Below are positions 40,151-50,297 of a stretch of DNA of 64,000 nt, in pieces. Made by a program: the position numbers and the translations under genes. The stretch's first letter is position 1. Each line of letters starts with the position of its first letter. The notes under the pieces are model-generated. The model was given only the letters and a program-made list of their open reading frames with translations, was not told the origin of the DNA and did no database searches. This DNA is from Saccharomonospora sp. NB11 (GTDB lineage: Bacteria > Actinomycetota > Actinomycetes > Mycobacteriales > Pseudonocardiaceae), in the NCBI RefSeq assembly GCF_015910535.1, contig NZ_JACBJG010000003.1, positions 310,001 through 374,000 on the forward strand, read 5' to 3'.

Positions 40151-40943
40151 CGGCGGTCGGGTCGAGGCTCGCCGAGTCGGCCAGCACCCGGGTGAGCCGG
40201 GCCGCGCCCCGCGCGACGGTGCGTTCGAGTTCCCCGTGCCGCGCCGCGAACTCGCTGATCGGAACGGAGAACGCCACCGCGCCCCGGACCCGGTTGTCCG
40301 CGCCCCGCACGGGAGCCGACACGCACGCGACCTCGCGCTGGAACTCCTCGACGTCCCTCGCCACGCCCGAGCGCCTGACCAGCTCCAGCTCGCGGGTGAG
40401 GTCGGCGAACCGCACGCGGGTCCGGTCGGTGAGCCGCGGCATGCCCGTGCCCTCCAGGTAGGACCGTCGCTGTCTCGGCGTCAACGTCGAGAGCAGGACC
40501 TTGCCGAACGCCGTGGCGTGCGCCGCCTCGTGGAGACCGAACTCCACCGGTGTGGCCCGGGGATACCGGGCGGAGTCGGCGACGGCGGCCACGACGACGT
40601 CGGTGTCGCGCAGCACCGTGTAGTAGGCGGCGGCCCGTGCGTGGCGATGCAGCAGGTTCAACTCCTCCCGCACCACGTCGTCGACGTTCAGTTCCGCGCA
40701 CAGCCGCCGGTGCAGCGTGTCGATCTTGTACCCGAGGCCGAACCCGCGCCCGTGGCCGAGGCGTACCACGTAGCCCTCGTGGACGAGGGTGTTGAGCAGG
40801 TGGTACGTCGTCGAGAGGGTGAACCCGGCACGGCGGGCCACCGCTTTCGCGGAGACGCCGTCCCCCTCCGCGGCGACGATCTCCAGGACCCGTAGGGCGC
40901 GCCTGGCCGAGCCGATCAGGCCACGCGGCGCAGAGCTGCTCAC
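40137..40943 (-). CDS. IclR-family transcriptional regulator
   Basis: The 268-residue protein has an N-terminal winged helix (about 12-75: SARRALRVLEIVAAEGDGVSAKAVARRAGFTLSTTYHLLNTLVHEGYV) and the IclR effector domain with AYYTVLRDTDVVV, HATAFGKVLLS and VACVSAPVRGADNRVRGAVAFSVP. I chose the GTG 40943 because GGAGG lies 6 bases upstream; the longer frame to 41117 has no start signal. IclR proteins often control aromatic or carbon catabolism genes, but no target is adjacent. Confidence 0.9.
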   Translation of the reverse strand: MSSSAPRGLIGSARRALRVLEIVAAEGDGVSAKAVARRAGFTLSTTYHLLNTLVHEGYVVRLGHGRGFGLGYKIDTLHRRLCAELNVDDVVREELNLLHRHARAAAYYTVLRDTDVVVAAVADSARYPRATPVEFGLHEAAHATAFGKVLLSTLTPRQRRSYLEGTGMPRLTDRTRVRFADLTRELELVRRSGVARDVEEFQREVACVSAPVRGADNRVRGAVAFSVPISEFAARHGELERTVARGAARLTRVLADSASLDPTAVSAV

Positions 40944-41156
40944 CGACCACCTCCGGCTGCATTGGAGCGCTCGCTCGGGCGTCCAGCATACGGACTCCGA
41001 AAGGGACGGTGGAGGCGATTCGCGGCACGCGGAAAACGTCGGCCTCGGGGAGGAATCCGTTGCGCCGTACGGAGGAGAAGGGTGTCGTCGGGTTGGCTCG
41101 GCGGGGCAGGCGTCCACCCCGCCGAGGCCGTGCCGCGCGAGTGCGATGTGGTCCGC

Positions 41157-41705
41157 TCAGCCCTCGTTCTCGTAGATCGGGGTGAGCGTGGCGCGGGCCA
41201 ACGTGTGGCCGAACATGGTGAAGCCGAGCACCGCGGGGGTGGCGTCCTCCGCGACGTCCAGCGACTCCACGTCCAGCGCGTGGACCGCGAAGATGTAGCG
41301 GTGCGGGCCGTGTCCGGGCGGCGGGGCCGCGCCGACGTACTGCCGGACGCCGCCGTCGGTGCTCAGCATGCGCGCCCCCTCGGGCAGGCTGCCCCGGTCC
41401 GGGGTGCCGGCGCCGGACTTCAACTCGGTGACCGACGCGGGAATGTCGAACACCGCCCAGTGCCAGAAGCCGCTCCCGGTGGGGGCGTCGGGGTCGAAGC
41501 AGGTCACCGCGAAGCTCTTGGTCTCCTCGGGGAAACCCTCCCAGGCCAGGTGGGGGGAGAGGTCCTCGCCGCCCGCGCCCATGATGCCGCTGCGCTGTGG
41601 CACCGGCAGCGTCTCGCCCTCGGCCACGTCGTCGCTGCGCAGGCGGAACGACGGGACGGGGGGTAGCGCGTCGTACGGGTTCGGAGCCGAGCCCGCTCGG
41701 GTCAT
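41157..41705 (-). CDS. YbhB/YbcL-family (PEBP-like) protein
   Basis: This 182-residue protein shows the phosphatidylethanolamine-binding protein motifs: [44 protein letters not shown] (about 47-90) and [15 protein letters not shown]. Bacterial members are called Raf-kinase-inhibitor-like proteins; their function is unknown. The ATG at 41705 gives a short N-terminus [16 protein letters not shown]. It lies 213 bases upstream-free of the IclR gene, in the same direction, with no clear link. Confidence 0.92.
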   Translation of the reverse strand: MTRAGSAPNPYDALPPVPSFRLRSDDVAEGETLPVPQRSGIMGAGGEDLSPHLAWEGFPEETKSFAVTCFDPDAPTGSGFWHWAVFDIPASVTELKSGAGTPDRGSLPEGARMLSTDGGVRQYVGAAPPPGHGPHRYIFAVHALDVESLDVAEDATPAVLGFTMFGHTLARATLTPIYENEG

Positions 41706-41873
41706 GGGTGCCTCCAGTCGTCGGAGTTGCCGAATGTCTGTGAGGTCAGGTTAGTGAGGACCCCGGGGGTTCGCCCCAGGGTCGGTTCGGGGGCTTCCCC
41801 GATGTGGCGGGGTGCCTCGGCTCCCTAGCCTCGTACAGGCACAGGCACGGTGAGCCGGGGGAACGGAGAAAAG

Positions 41874-42593
41874 ATGAGTCGCGTCGGGCTGGCCGTCGGG
41901 GGAGCGATCCTCGTGGTCGTGGGGTTGGCCGTCGCGACGAACTGGTCGTTCACCACGACGACGGAGCGCACGGACACGGTGTCCGCCGCGATCCGGCACG
42001 TGGAGATCGACAACGGCTCGGGTTCGGTGAAGATCCGCGCGGGGGAGGTCGCCGAGACGGTGGTGCGGCAGGAGCTGACCCACGTCGGTGGCGAGCCGGA
42101 CCGGGCGTTCGACGTGGACGGCTTTACGTTGAGGCTCGCCGGTTGTGGTGCGGGCTGTTCGGCGGACTACGAGGTGACGGTGCCGCCCGACGTGACCGTC
42201 TCGGGGTCGGTCACGTCGGGTGACGTCGTGGTGGAGGACACGGGGGACGTGGACCTGCGCGCCTCGTCCGGCGACATCGAGGTGCGGTTGAGCGGGGCAC
42301 GGCGGGTGGCGGTCGCGGTCACCTCCGGCGACGTCGTGCTCGACCTCGACCAGGTGGGGGAGGCCGAGGTGACGGCGACGTCCGGTGACCTGTCGCTCGA
42401 CGTGGGGGAGGTCGACGCGGTCCGGGCGGAGGCGACCAGCGGTGACATCGAGGTCGTCGTTCCCGAGGGCGACTACCGGGCCGAGGTGTCGACGACCAGT
42501 GGTGACCAGGACGTTCGGGGGGACGATCCGGCTGCCGACCGGACACTGCGGATCACCGCTACGAGCGGGGACGTCACGGTGCGTGGGGTGTGA
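41874..42593 (+). CDS. DUF4097 beta-solenoid protein, membrane-anchored
   Basis: The 239-residue protein starts MSRVGLAVGGAILVVVGLAVAT at an ATG with GGAGAAAAG upstream. One membrane helix (about 4-22) leads to an exported part with regular TSGDV repeats: SVTSGDVVVEDTGDVDLRASSGDIEV, VTSGDVVLDL, ATSGDLSLDV, ATSGDIEVVV, TTSGDQDV, ATSGDVTVRGV. This is the DUF4097 adhesin-like beta-helix. Function is unknown. A strong stem-loop ends the gene just ahead of the dnaK promoter. Confidence 0.88.
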   Translation: MSRVGLAVGGAILVVVGLAVATNWSFTTTTERTDTVSAAIRHVEIDNGSGSVKIRAGEVAETVVRQELTHVGGEPDRAFDVDGFTLRLAGCGAGCSADYEVTVPPDVTVSGSVTSGDVVVEDTGDVDLRASSGDIEVRLSGARRVAVAVTSGDVVLDLDQVGEAEVTATSGDLSLDVGEVDAVRAEATSGDIEVVVPEGDYRAEVSTTSGDQDVRGDDPAADRTLRITATSGDVTVRGV

Positions 42594-42602
42594 CGTGTCA
42601 GA

Positions 42603-42637
42603 CCGGGCCCCGCGGGATTCCTCTCGGCGGGGCCCGG
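42603..42637 (+). terminator. Stem-loop terminator after the DUF4097 gene
   Basis: CCGGGCCCCGC (42603-42613) pairs exactly with GCGGGGCCCGG (42627-42637). It separates the DUF4097 gene from the dnaK promoter. Confidence 0.85.
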
Positions 42638-42677
42638 GAACATCGGGACGAGCGGCTTCGTTGGACGAAGCAGAAAC

Positions 42678-42698
42678 CTTGAGTGTGCCTCACTCAAC
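42678..42698 (+). promoter_or_regulatory. HAIR operator 1 (HspR site) upstream of dnaK
   Basis: CTTGAGT-N7-ACTCAAC matches the HAIR consensus CTTGAGT-N7-ACTCAAG with one difference in the last base. It lies just upstream of the -35 element. Confidence 0.92.
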
Positions 42699-42704
42699 TC
42701 CGGA

Positions 42705-42733
42705 TTGACGGCGTAAGCTCGATCCGGTTAGAA
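42705..42733 (+). promoter_or_regulatory. dnaK operon promoter
   Basis: TTGACG (42705-42710) and TTAGAA (42728-42733) are spaced by 17 bases, between the two HAIR sites. The second HAIR begins directly after the -10 box, so HspR binding there would block initiation. Confidence 0.8.
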
Positions 42734-42754
42734 CTTGAGTAGACCTGACTCAAG
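42734..42754 (+). promoter_or_regulatory. HAIR operator 2 (HspR site) upstream of dnaK
   Basis: CTTGAGT-N7-ACTCAAG is a perfect match to the HAIR consensus. It covers the expected transcription start of the dnaK promoter. Confidence 0.95.
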
Positions 42755-42833
42755 TTTGCTGCTCCCGGAGCGGACACCACTGTTCGCCCGCGAGTCGGCC
42801 ACAGGCATCAGGAAACGCAGGAGGGAAAGACAC

Positions 42834-44689
<1,856 letters not shown>

Positions 44690-44693
<4 letters not shown>

Positions 44694-45427
44694 CCGAATC
44701 CCAGTCCGAGCGAGCCGACGAGCGGGAACAGGAGCCAGTGGTCGTGCGGGACCGTCGCAAGATCGATCCCGAGACCGGTGAGCTGCGCGCCCAGGACGGC
44801 GCCCAGACTGACGCGGAGGAGGCCCAGGAAGTGCCGGCCGACTCGGCGGCGCCCGCGCAGGCGGACGCCGCCGAGGGCACGGCGGGCGAGGGCGTCACCG
44901 GTCCGGACGTGTCCGAACTGGAGAAGCAGCTCGACGAGCGCACCGCGGATTTGAAGCGGGTGCAGGCGGAGTACGCCAACTACCGCCGCCGCGTCGAACG
45001 CGAGCGTGAGGCGATGACCGAGGGCGGCAAGGCCGCCGTGGTCGGGGACCTGCTGCCCCTGCTCGACGACCTCGAGCGGGCTGACGCGCACGGTGACCTC
45101 ACCGGTGCGTTCAAGGCAGTGGCCGAGAAGTTGCTGGCGACCTTGGAGAAGGCCGGGTTGGAGCCGTTCGCCGCGGTCGGCGACGAGTTCGACCCGACCG
45201 TGCACGAGGCCGTCCAGCACGACACCTCGCCCGACGTCGACGGCCCCACGGTGACCACCGTCCTGCGGCGGGGTTACCGCTTCGGCGACCGGGTGCTGCG
45301 GGCGGCGTTGGTCGGGGTCACCGACCACGAGCCGGCTCCGCAACCCTCGGGCGACGCCGAGGAGGCGATCGATCAGCCGGTCAACGGTGAGCTGCCGGTC
45401 GACAAGGCTGATGAGACCGAGCGCTGA
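44690..45427 (+). CDS. grpE: Nucleotide exchange factor GrpE
   Basis: The 245-residue protein starts at a GTG overlapping the dnaK stop (GTGA). A variable acidic N-terminus of about 80 residues precedes the coiled-coil ([35 protein letters not shown], about 83-117) and the beta domain, which contains [15 protein letters not shown] and [23 protein letters not shown]. It releases ADP from DnaK. A further acidic tail of about 30 residues follows the domain. It is coupled to dnaK. Confidence 0.97.
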
Positions 45428-45454
45428 CACGACACGGAAAGGAGGGGACGCCTG

Positions 45455-46630
45455 ATGAGCGCGAGGGAATGGCTCGGTAAGGATTTCTACCGCGAGTTGG
45501 GCGTCTCCTCCGACGCCTCCGCCGACGAGATCAAGAAGGCGTACCGCAAGCTCGCCCGGGAGAACCACCCGGATGCCAATCCCGGCGACGCCGAGGCCGA
45601 GAAGAAGTTCAAGGCCGTCTCCGAGGCGTACGGGGTGTTGTCCGACCCGGAGAAGCGCAAGGAGTACGACGAGGCCCGCAGGCTGTTCGGCTCCGGCGGT
45701 GCCGGTGGGTTCGGTTTCCCGCCGCCCGGCGGTGGAGCCGGTGGCGTGAACCTCGGCGACATCTTCGGCAACGCGGCCGGTGGCAGCGCCGGCTTCGGCG
45801 GTCTCGGCGACATGCTCGGCAACCTCTTCGGTCGGCGCGGCGGTGCGTCCACGTCGACCGCTCGGGGTCAGCGGGGCGCCGACGTCGAGACCGACGTGCG
45901 CATCGACTTCGCCGAGGCCGTGAAGGGGGCCACGCTGCCGCTGCGGTTGTCCAGCCCGGCGACGTGCGGCACGTGTGGTGGCAACGGGGCACGCCCGGGG
46001 ACGTCTCCCCGCACCTGCCCGGTCTGCCAGGGCGTCGGGCTCGTCAACCGCAGTCAGGGGGCGTTCGCGTTCTCCGAGCCGTGCCGGGAGTGCCGTGGTC
46101 GGGGCACGGTGATCGACGACCCGTGTCCCGAGTGCTCCGGTGAGGGCGTCAGCACCCGGACCCGCACGCTGACGGTGCGGATTCCGCCCGGGGTGGACGA
46201 CAACCAGCGCATCCGCCTCGCCGGGCAGGGCGAGCCCGGGCGTGGTGGGGCTGCCGCCGGTGATCTGTACGTCCGCGTGCACGTCACTCCGCACCCGGTG
46301 TTCGGCCGCTCCGGCAACGACCTGACCGTCACGCTGCCGGTCGACTTCGCCGAACTGGCCCTGGGGGCCACGGTCACGGTTCCGACCCTGGACTCGAAGG
46401 TCACGGTCAAGATTCCGCCCGGCACCGGAAGCGGCCGGGTGTTGCGGGTGCGTGGCAAGGGCATTCACAAGCGCGACGGAACGAAGGGTGATCTTCTCGT
46501 CACCCTGCAGGTCGTCGTGCCTGGCAAACTGGACGACCAAGCAGCCGAGGCGTTGCGGGCGTACGCCGAGGCGGTCGCGTCGCACGATCCGCGGCCGGAG
46601 ATCACCGCACTACTGCGCGACAGGGAGTGA
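45455..46630 (+). CDS. dnaJ: Co-chaperone DnaJ
   Basis: The 391-residue protein begins with the J-domain, with the HPD motif in [10 protein letters not shown] (about 36-38). A Gly/Phe-rich segment (about 77-135) is followed by a zinc domain with four CxxCxGxG repeats ([32 protein letters not shown], about 169-235) and the C-terminal substrate-binding domain. It delivers substrates to DnaK and stimulates its ATPase. It follows grpE by 27 bases with an AGGAGGGG ribosome site and is followed by hspR. Confidence 0.97.
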   Translation: MSAREWLGKDFYRELGVSSDASADEIKKAYRKLARENHPDANPGDAEAEKKFKAVSEAYGVLSDPEKRKEYDEARRLFGSGGAGGFGFPPPGGGAGGVNLGDIFGNAAGGSAGFGGLGDMLGNLFGRRGGASTSTARGQRGADVETDVRIDFAEAVKGATLPLRLSSPATCGTCGGNGARPGTSPRTCPVCQGVGLVNRSQGAFAFSEPCRECRGRGTVIDDPCPECSGEGVSTRTRTLTVRIPPGVDDNQRIRLAGQGEPGRGGAAAGDLYVRVHVTPHPVFGRSGNDLTVTLPVDFAELALGATVTVPTLDSKVTVKIPPGTGSGRVLRVRGKGIHKRDGTKGDLLVTLQVVVPGKLDDQAAEALRAYAEAVASHDPRPEITALLRDRE

Positions 46631-46638
46631 GGTTGACG

Positions 46639-47079
46639 ATGTTCGGTTCAGGTTTCCCCAGCGGGCTGCCCAACGGTGCCGACGAGGACACGCCCGTCTT
46701 CGTCATCTCCGTGGCCGCGCAGTTGTCCGGGCTGCACGCCCAGACGCTGCGTTCGTACGACCGGCTGGGGCTCGTCAGTCCCGGCCGAACGGCGGGTGGC
46801 GGACGCCGCTACTCCCTGCGTGACATCGCCCAGCTGCGCGAGGTGCAGCGGCTGTCGCAGGAGGAAGGCGTCAACCTGGCCGGCATCAAGCGGATCATCG
46901 AACTGGAGAACCAGGTCGGCGAATTGCAGCAGCGGGTCACCGAGCTGACCGAGGAACTCGCCGCGGCGTACGCGGCGGCGGAACAGGCAGCCGCCGCCGT
47001 GCACGCCTCTTACCGGAAGGACCTGGTTCCCACCCGCAGGCAGAACGCGCTGGTGGTGTGGCGACCGAGCCGGTCCTGA
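46639..47079 (+). CDS. hspR: Heat-shock repressor HspR (MerR family)
   Basis: The 146-residue protein has a MerR-type winged helix: FVISVAAQLSGLHAQTLRSYDRLGLVSPGRTAGGGRRYSLRDIAQLREVQRLSQEEGVNLAGIKRIIELEN (about 16-86), then a coiled-coil and the end ALVVWRPSR typical of HspR. It binds HAIR operators as repressor, with DnaK as co-repressor in known cases. Three HAIR-like sites are in the window, upstream of dnaK (two) and clpB (one). I chose the ATG at 46639 with GAGG 6 bases upstream; a GTG at 46627 overlapping the dnaJ stop is possible. Confidence 0.95.
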   Translation: MFGSGFPSGLPNGADEDTPVFVISVAAQLSGLHAQTLRSYDRLGLVSPGRTAGGGRRYSLRDIAQLREVQRLSQEEGVNLAGIKRIIELENQVGELQQRVTELTEELAAAYAAAEQAAAAVHASYRKDLVPTRRQNALVVWRPSRS

Positions 47080-47082
47080 CCC

Positions 47083-48270
47083 TCACAGCGTGAGCATCGG
47101 GTCGTAGGCGATCCGGCTCGGGTGCACGCCCGAGCGGCGGAGGGCCACCACGGTGGACTCGATCATCCCGGGCGGGCCGGACACCAGGATGTCGTGGTCG
47201 TGCAGCGAGCCCCAGCGTGCCGCGACCTCGGCCAGCGTCCCGTGCTCCGCCTCCGGCGCGGAGGCCGCGTCCTCGACCACCGGCCACACCGTCAGCCAGG
47301 GGTTCGTGGCGGAGAACGAGTAGAGCTGGTCGAAGGCGTAGAGCTCGTCCCAGTGCGGGGCTCCGTAGAGCAGCGTGACCTGGGGGTTGTCGACCCACCG
47401 GCCGAGGTCCTGCAGAAGCGCCTGGATCGGGGCGACGCCCGTGCCTCCCGCGATCAACAACACCGGGCGCTGGGACTCCCGGTCGATGCGGAGTTGCCCC
47501 ATCGGAGCGCCGAACTTCCACACGTCGCCGATCTGCGTGTGTCCGACGATGGCCCGCGACACCCAGCCCCCGTCGATCGCGCGGACGTGGAACTCCATCG
47601 CCCCGTCGGACGCCGGTGCGTTGGCCGGGGAGAGACAGCGCCAGAGTCGGGGCCGTTGAGGCACCTCGACGCTCACGTACTGTCCGGCGCGGTAGGGCAC
47701 GGGGTGCTCGAACTCCACCCGGACGAGGGCGAGGTCCCAGCTCAGCCGGTGGTGTTCGGCGACGGTGCCCAGCCAGTACGGCGGTTCGGCACCGCCGGCG
47801 TCGGCCTCCTCCGCCGCGTCCTGCATGGCCCTGGCCACGAGTGTGTACGCCTCGGCCCAGGCGCGCTCGACCTCGGGCGTCCACGCCGGACCCAGGCAGT
47901 GCTTGAGCGCGCCGAGCAGTGCGGTGCCCACGGCTTCGTAGTGGTCGGGCCGCAGGCCGAACTTGCGGTGGTCACGGCCGAGCTGCCGCAACACCGGCAC
48001 CAGATCGTCCGGCCGGTGCACGAGCCGCAGCACCCGCAGCAGGGCCCGCACCACCCGCCCGTTCTCGGCCTGCATGCTGACCGGGAAGAAGTCTCGCGCC
48101 GAGGGCGACAGGTGGAACAGGAGCCGGTAGAACTCCTGCTCCACCTGGTCGCGGTACCGAGCCGCGTACTGCCAACTGCGTTCGACGTTCTCGACGAGAT
48201 CGGTGACGGCGGGGGGAGCTTCCCGAGGCGGGGCCAGTTCCGGGATGGGGCTGAACAACGTGTCTGTCAT
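47083..48270 (-). CDS. Globin-coupled FAD/NAD(P) reductase (flavohemoglobin-like)
   Basis: The 395-residue protein has an N-terminal globin domain (about 20-150) with a likely proximal His in LGRDHRKFGLRPDHYEAV, and a C-terminal ferredoxin-reductase module (about 160-395). That module has PYRAGQYVSVEVPQRPRLWRCLSPANAP for FAD binding, IDGGWVSRAIVGHTQIGDVWKFGAPMG, the NAD(P) motif LLIAGGTGVAPIQALLQDLG and a closing VSGPPGMIESTV. Flavohemoglobins convert nitric oxide to nitrate with O2 and NAD(P)H. It is convergent with hspR, the stops only 3 bases apart, but unlikely to be co-regulated. Confidence 0.88.
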   Translation of the reverse strand: MTDTLFSPIPELAPPREAPPAVTDLVENVERSWQYAARYRDQVEQEFYRLLFHLSPSARDFFPVSMQAENGRVVRALLRVLRLVHRPDDLVPVLRQLGRDHRKFGLRPDHYEAVGTALLGALKHCLGPAWTPEVERAWAEAYTLVARAMQDAAEEADAGGAEPPYWLGTVAEHHRLSWDLALVRVEFEHPVPYRAGQYVSVEVPQRPRLWRCLSPANAPASDGAMEFHVRAIDGGWVSRAIVGHTQIGDVWKFGAPMGQLRIDRESQRPVLLIAGGTGVAPIQALLQDLGRWVDNPQVTLLYGAPHWDELYAFDQLYSFSATNPWLTVWPVVEDAASAPEAEHGTLAEVAARWGSLHDHDILVSGPPGMIESTVVALRRSGVHPSRIAYDPMLTL

Positions 48271-48494
48271 CAGCCCGCCTCACAGCGTCCGCGCCGAGCG
48301 CGAGTAGTACGCACTGCCACGCAACACCCTGGCTCCTTCGTACGACGAGTTGTCGACCGCCCATAGTGTGCCCGAGACGTCGGGGTTCGCGCTGGAACGC
48401 GGATGGTGGCAGCGGACGACCCCCGAGACCGCGGAGCGCCGGTGCTTGCCGGTGCGCACGGTCCCGGGGGCCGCTCGTCGTGGGTCGAGTGGTG

Positions 48495-50126
48495 TCAGCC
48501 CACCTTGTCCGTCTGCGGCGGCTCGCTCGGCTCGCCCTTGTCGACCCGCTTGACCTCGCCCGAGCGCAGCTTCGCGGCGAAGTCCTTGACCTCGTTGCGC
48601 ACCACCGGCACCAGGATGTACAGACCGATGATGTTGAACAGGGCCAGCAGGAACAGCACGGCGTCGGCGAAGTCGAGCACGCTGCCCAGCGTCAGCACGC
48701 AACCGGCGACGATGAACACGCAGAAGATCACCTGGTACGTGCGCTCGCTGCCGCGGGACTCGCCGAACAGGTAACCCCACGCCTTCTGGCCGTAGTAGCC
48801 CCACGTGATCATCGTGGAGATCGCGAAGAGCGCCACGGCGAGCGTCAGGACGTATGGGAACCAAGGCAGCACGGTCGCGAACGACTCGGAGGTGACGGTG
48901 ACGCCGTCGGCGGTCTCGCCGTTCTGCACGTAGGCGAGCTTGGCGTCCTCCCAGAACTGCGTCTTGGCGATGACGATCGTCAGCGCGGTCATGGTGCAGA
49001 CGACCACCGTGTCGATGAACGGCTCCAGCAGCGCGACGTAGCCTTCGGTGATCGGGTTCTTGGTCTTGACCGCGGAGTGCGCGATGGGGGCGGACCCGAG
49101 ACCGGCCTCGTTCGAGAACGCGGCACGCTGGAAACCGCAGATCAGGGCGCCGACCACACCACCGGCGACGCCTTCGGCGCTGAACGCGCCGGAGATGATC
49201 TCGCCGAACGCGGCGGGCACGGCGTCGATGTTGACGCCGATGACGATGAGGCACGCGGCGATGTAGATGATCGCCATCGAGGGCACCAGGCGGCTGGTCA
49301 CCGCGCCGACGGACTTGATGCCGCCGATGATCACCAGGCCGACGATCACCGCGAGCAGGACACCGAAGACGAAGGCGGCACCGTCGCTGCCGAGGAAGCC
49401 GTCGGCGCCACCGGTGACGTCACGAAGCTGCGCGAACGTCTGGTTCGCCTGGAACATGTTGCCGCCCGCGAGGGCGAAGAACAGCAGCATGATGGCCGCC
49501 AGCACGGCGAGCACCTTGCCGAGGACGGAGCCGAACGCGTTGGGGATGCGCTCGGCGAGGCCCTTCCGCAGGTACTGCATGGGGCCACCGGAGACGGTGC
49601 CGTCCTCATGCACTTCGCGGTACTTCACGCCCAGGGTGCACTCGACGAACTTCGTGCACATGCCGAGCAGACCAGCGACGATCATCCAGAAGGTCGCACC
49701 CGCGCCACCGATGGTGACGGCGACACCGACACCGGCGATGTTGCCGAGGCCGACGGTGCCCGAGATCGCGGAACTCAGCGCCTGGAAGTGGTTGATCTCG
49801 CCCGGCTCGGACTTGTCCGTGTACTTGCCGCGGACGATGTCGATGGCGAGCTTGAACTTCCGGAACTGGATGAAGCCGAAGTAGATCGAGAAGATCGTGG
49901 CGGCGAGGATCAGCCAAGCCACGATCCAGGGGAACGAGATGCTGCCGACGGTGACCTCACCGAAGACGAACCCGGAGAGCGCGTCGGTGACCGGTTGGAA
50001 GACGTTGTTGATTCCTTCCTCGATCGAGCCGAGGAAGCCGCCCTCGGCCGCGAGGACCGTGGTGGCCGTGTCTCCTGTGGCGGCCGGCGGGCTCGCCGAG
50101 ACGGTGACGCTGGTGATGACAGACAT
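48495..50126 (-). CDS. Alanine/glycine:cation symporter (AgcS family)
   Basis: This 543-residue membrane protein has about 11 helices and family signatures: SSAISGTVGLGNIAGVGVAVTIGGAGATFWMIVAGLLGMCTKFVECTLGVKYRE, GALICGFQRAAFSNEAGLGSAPIAHSAVKTKNP and TWGYYGQKAWGYLFG. It imports alanine or glycine with Na+ or H+. An N-terminal segment of about 60 residues precedes the first helix. It is divergent from clpB, so the HAIR site at 50219 lies between the two genes and could affect both. Confidence 0.93.
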   Translation of the reverse strand: MSVITSVTVSASPPAATGDTATTVLAAEGGFLGSIEEGINNVFQPVTDALSGFVFGEVTVGSISFPWIVAWLILAATIFSIYFGFIQFRKFKLAIDIVRGKYTDKSEPGEINHFQALSSAISGTVGLGNIAGVGVAVTIGGAGATFWMIVAGLLGMCTKFVECTLGVKYREVHEDGTVSGGPMQYLRKGLAERIPNAFGSVLGKVLAVLAAIMLLFFALAGGNMFQANQTFAQLRDVTGGADGFLGSDGAAFVFGVLLAVIVGLVIIGGIKSVGAVTSRLVPSMAIIYIAACLIVIGVNIDAVPAAFGEIISGAFSAEGVAGGVVGALICGFQRAAFSNEAGLGSAPIAHSAVKTKNPITEGYVALLEPFIDTVVVCTMTALTIVIAKTQFWEDAKLAYVQNGETADGVTVTSESFATVLPWFPYVLTLAVALFAISTMITWGYYGQKAWGYLFGESRGSERTYQVIFCVFIVAGCVLTLGSVLDFADAVLFLLALFNIIGLYILVPVVRNEVKDFAAKLRSGEVKRVDKGEPSEPPQTDKVG

Positions 50127-50218
50127 GGTCCGGTAGTTGACCCCAAAGGGTGGGCTGTGGCAAGAGTCACCGTGAATCTGTTACCCATTGTTACCGCCAA
50201 ACGCCACGATCGTGGGTT

Positions 50219-50239
50219 GTTGAGCGGAACAGACTCAAC
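50219..50239 (+). promoter_or_regulatory. HAIR-like operator upstream of clpB
   Basis: GTTGAGC-N7-ACTCAAC matches HAIR (CTTGAGT-N7-ACTCAAG) in spacing and 11 of 14 arm bases. It lies 58 bases ahead of the clpB start and is the expected HspR site for this gene. Confidence 0.8.
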
Positions 50240-50297
50240 TTTTCTGACGTTGATGATGTCGAAGACGGTTCTTCGCAGCACACGACAGAGGTGAGGG

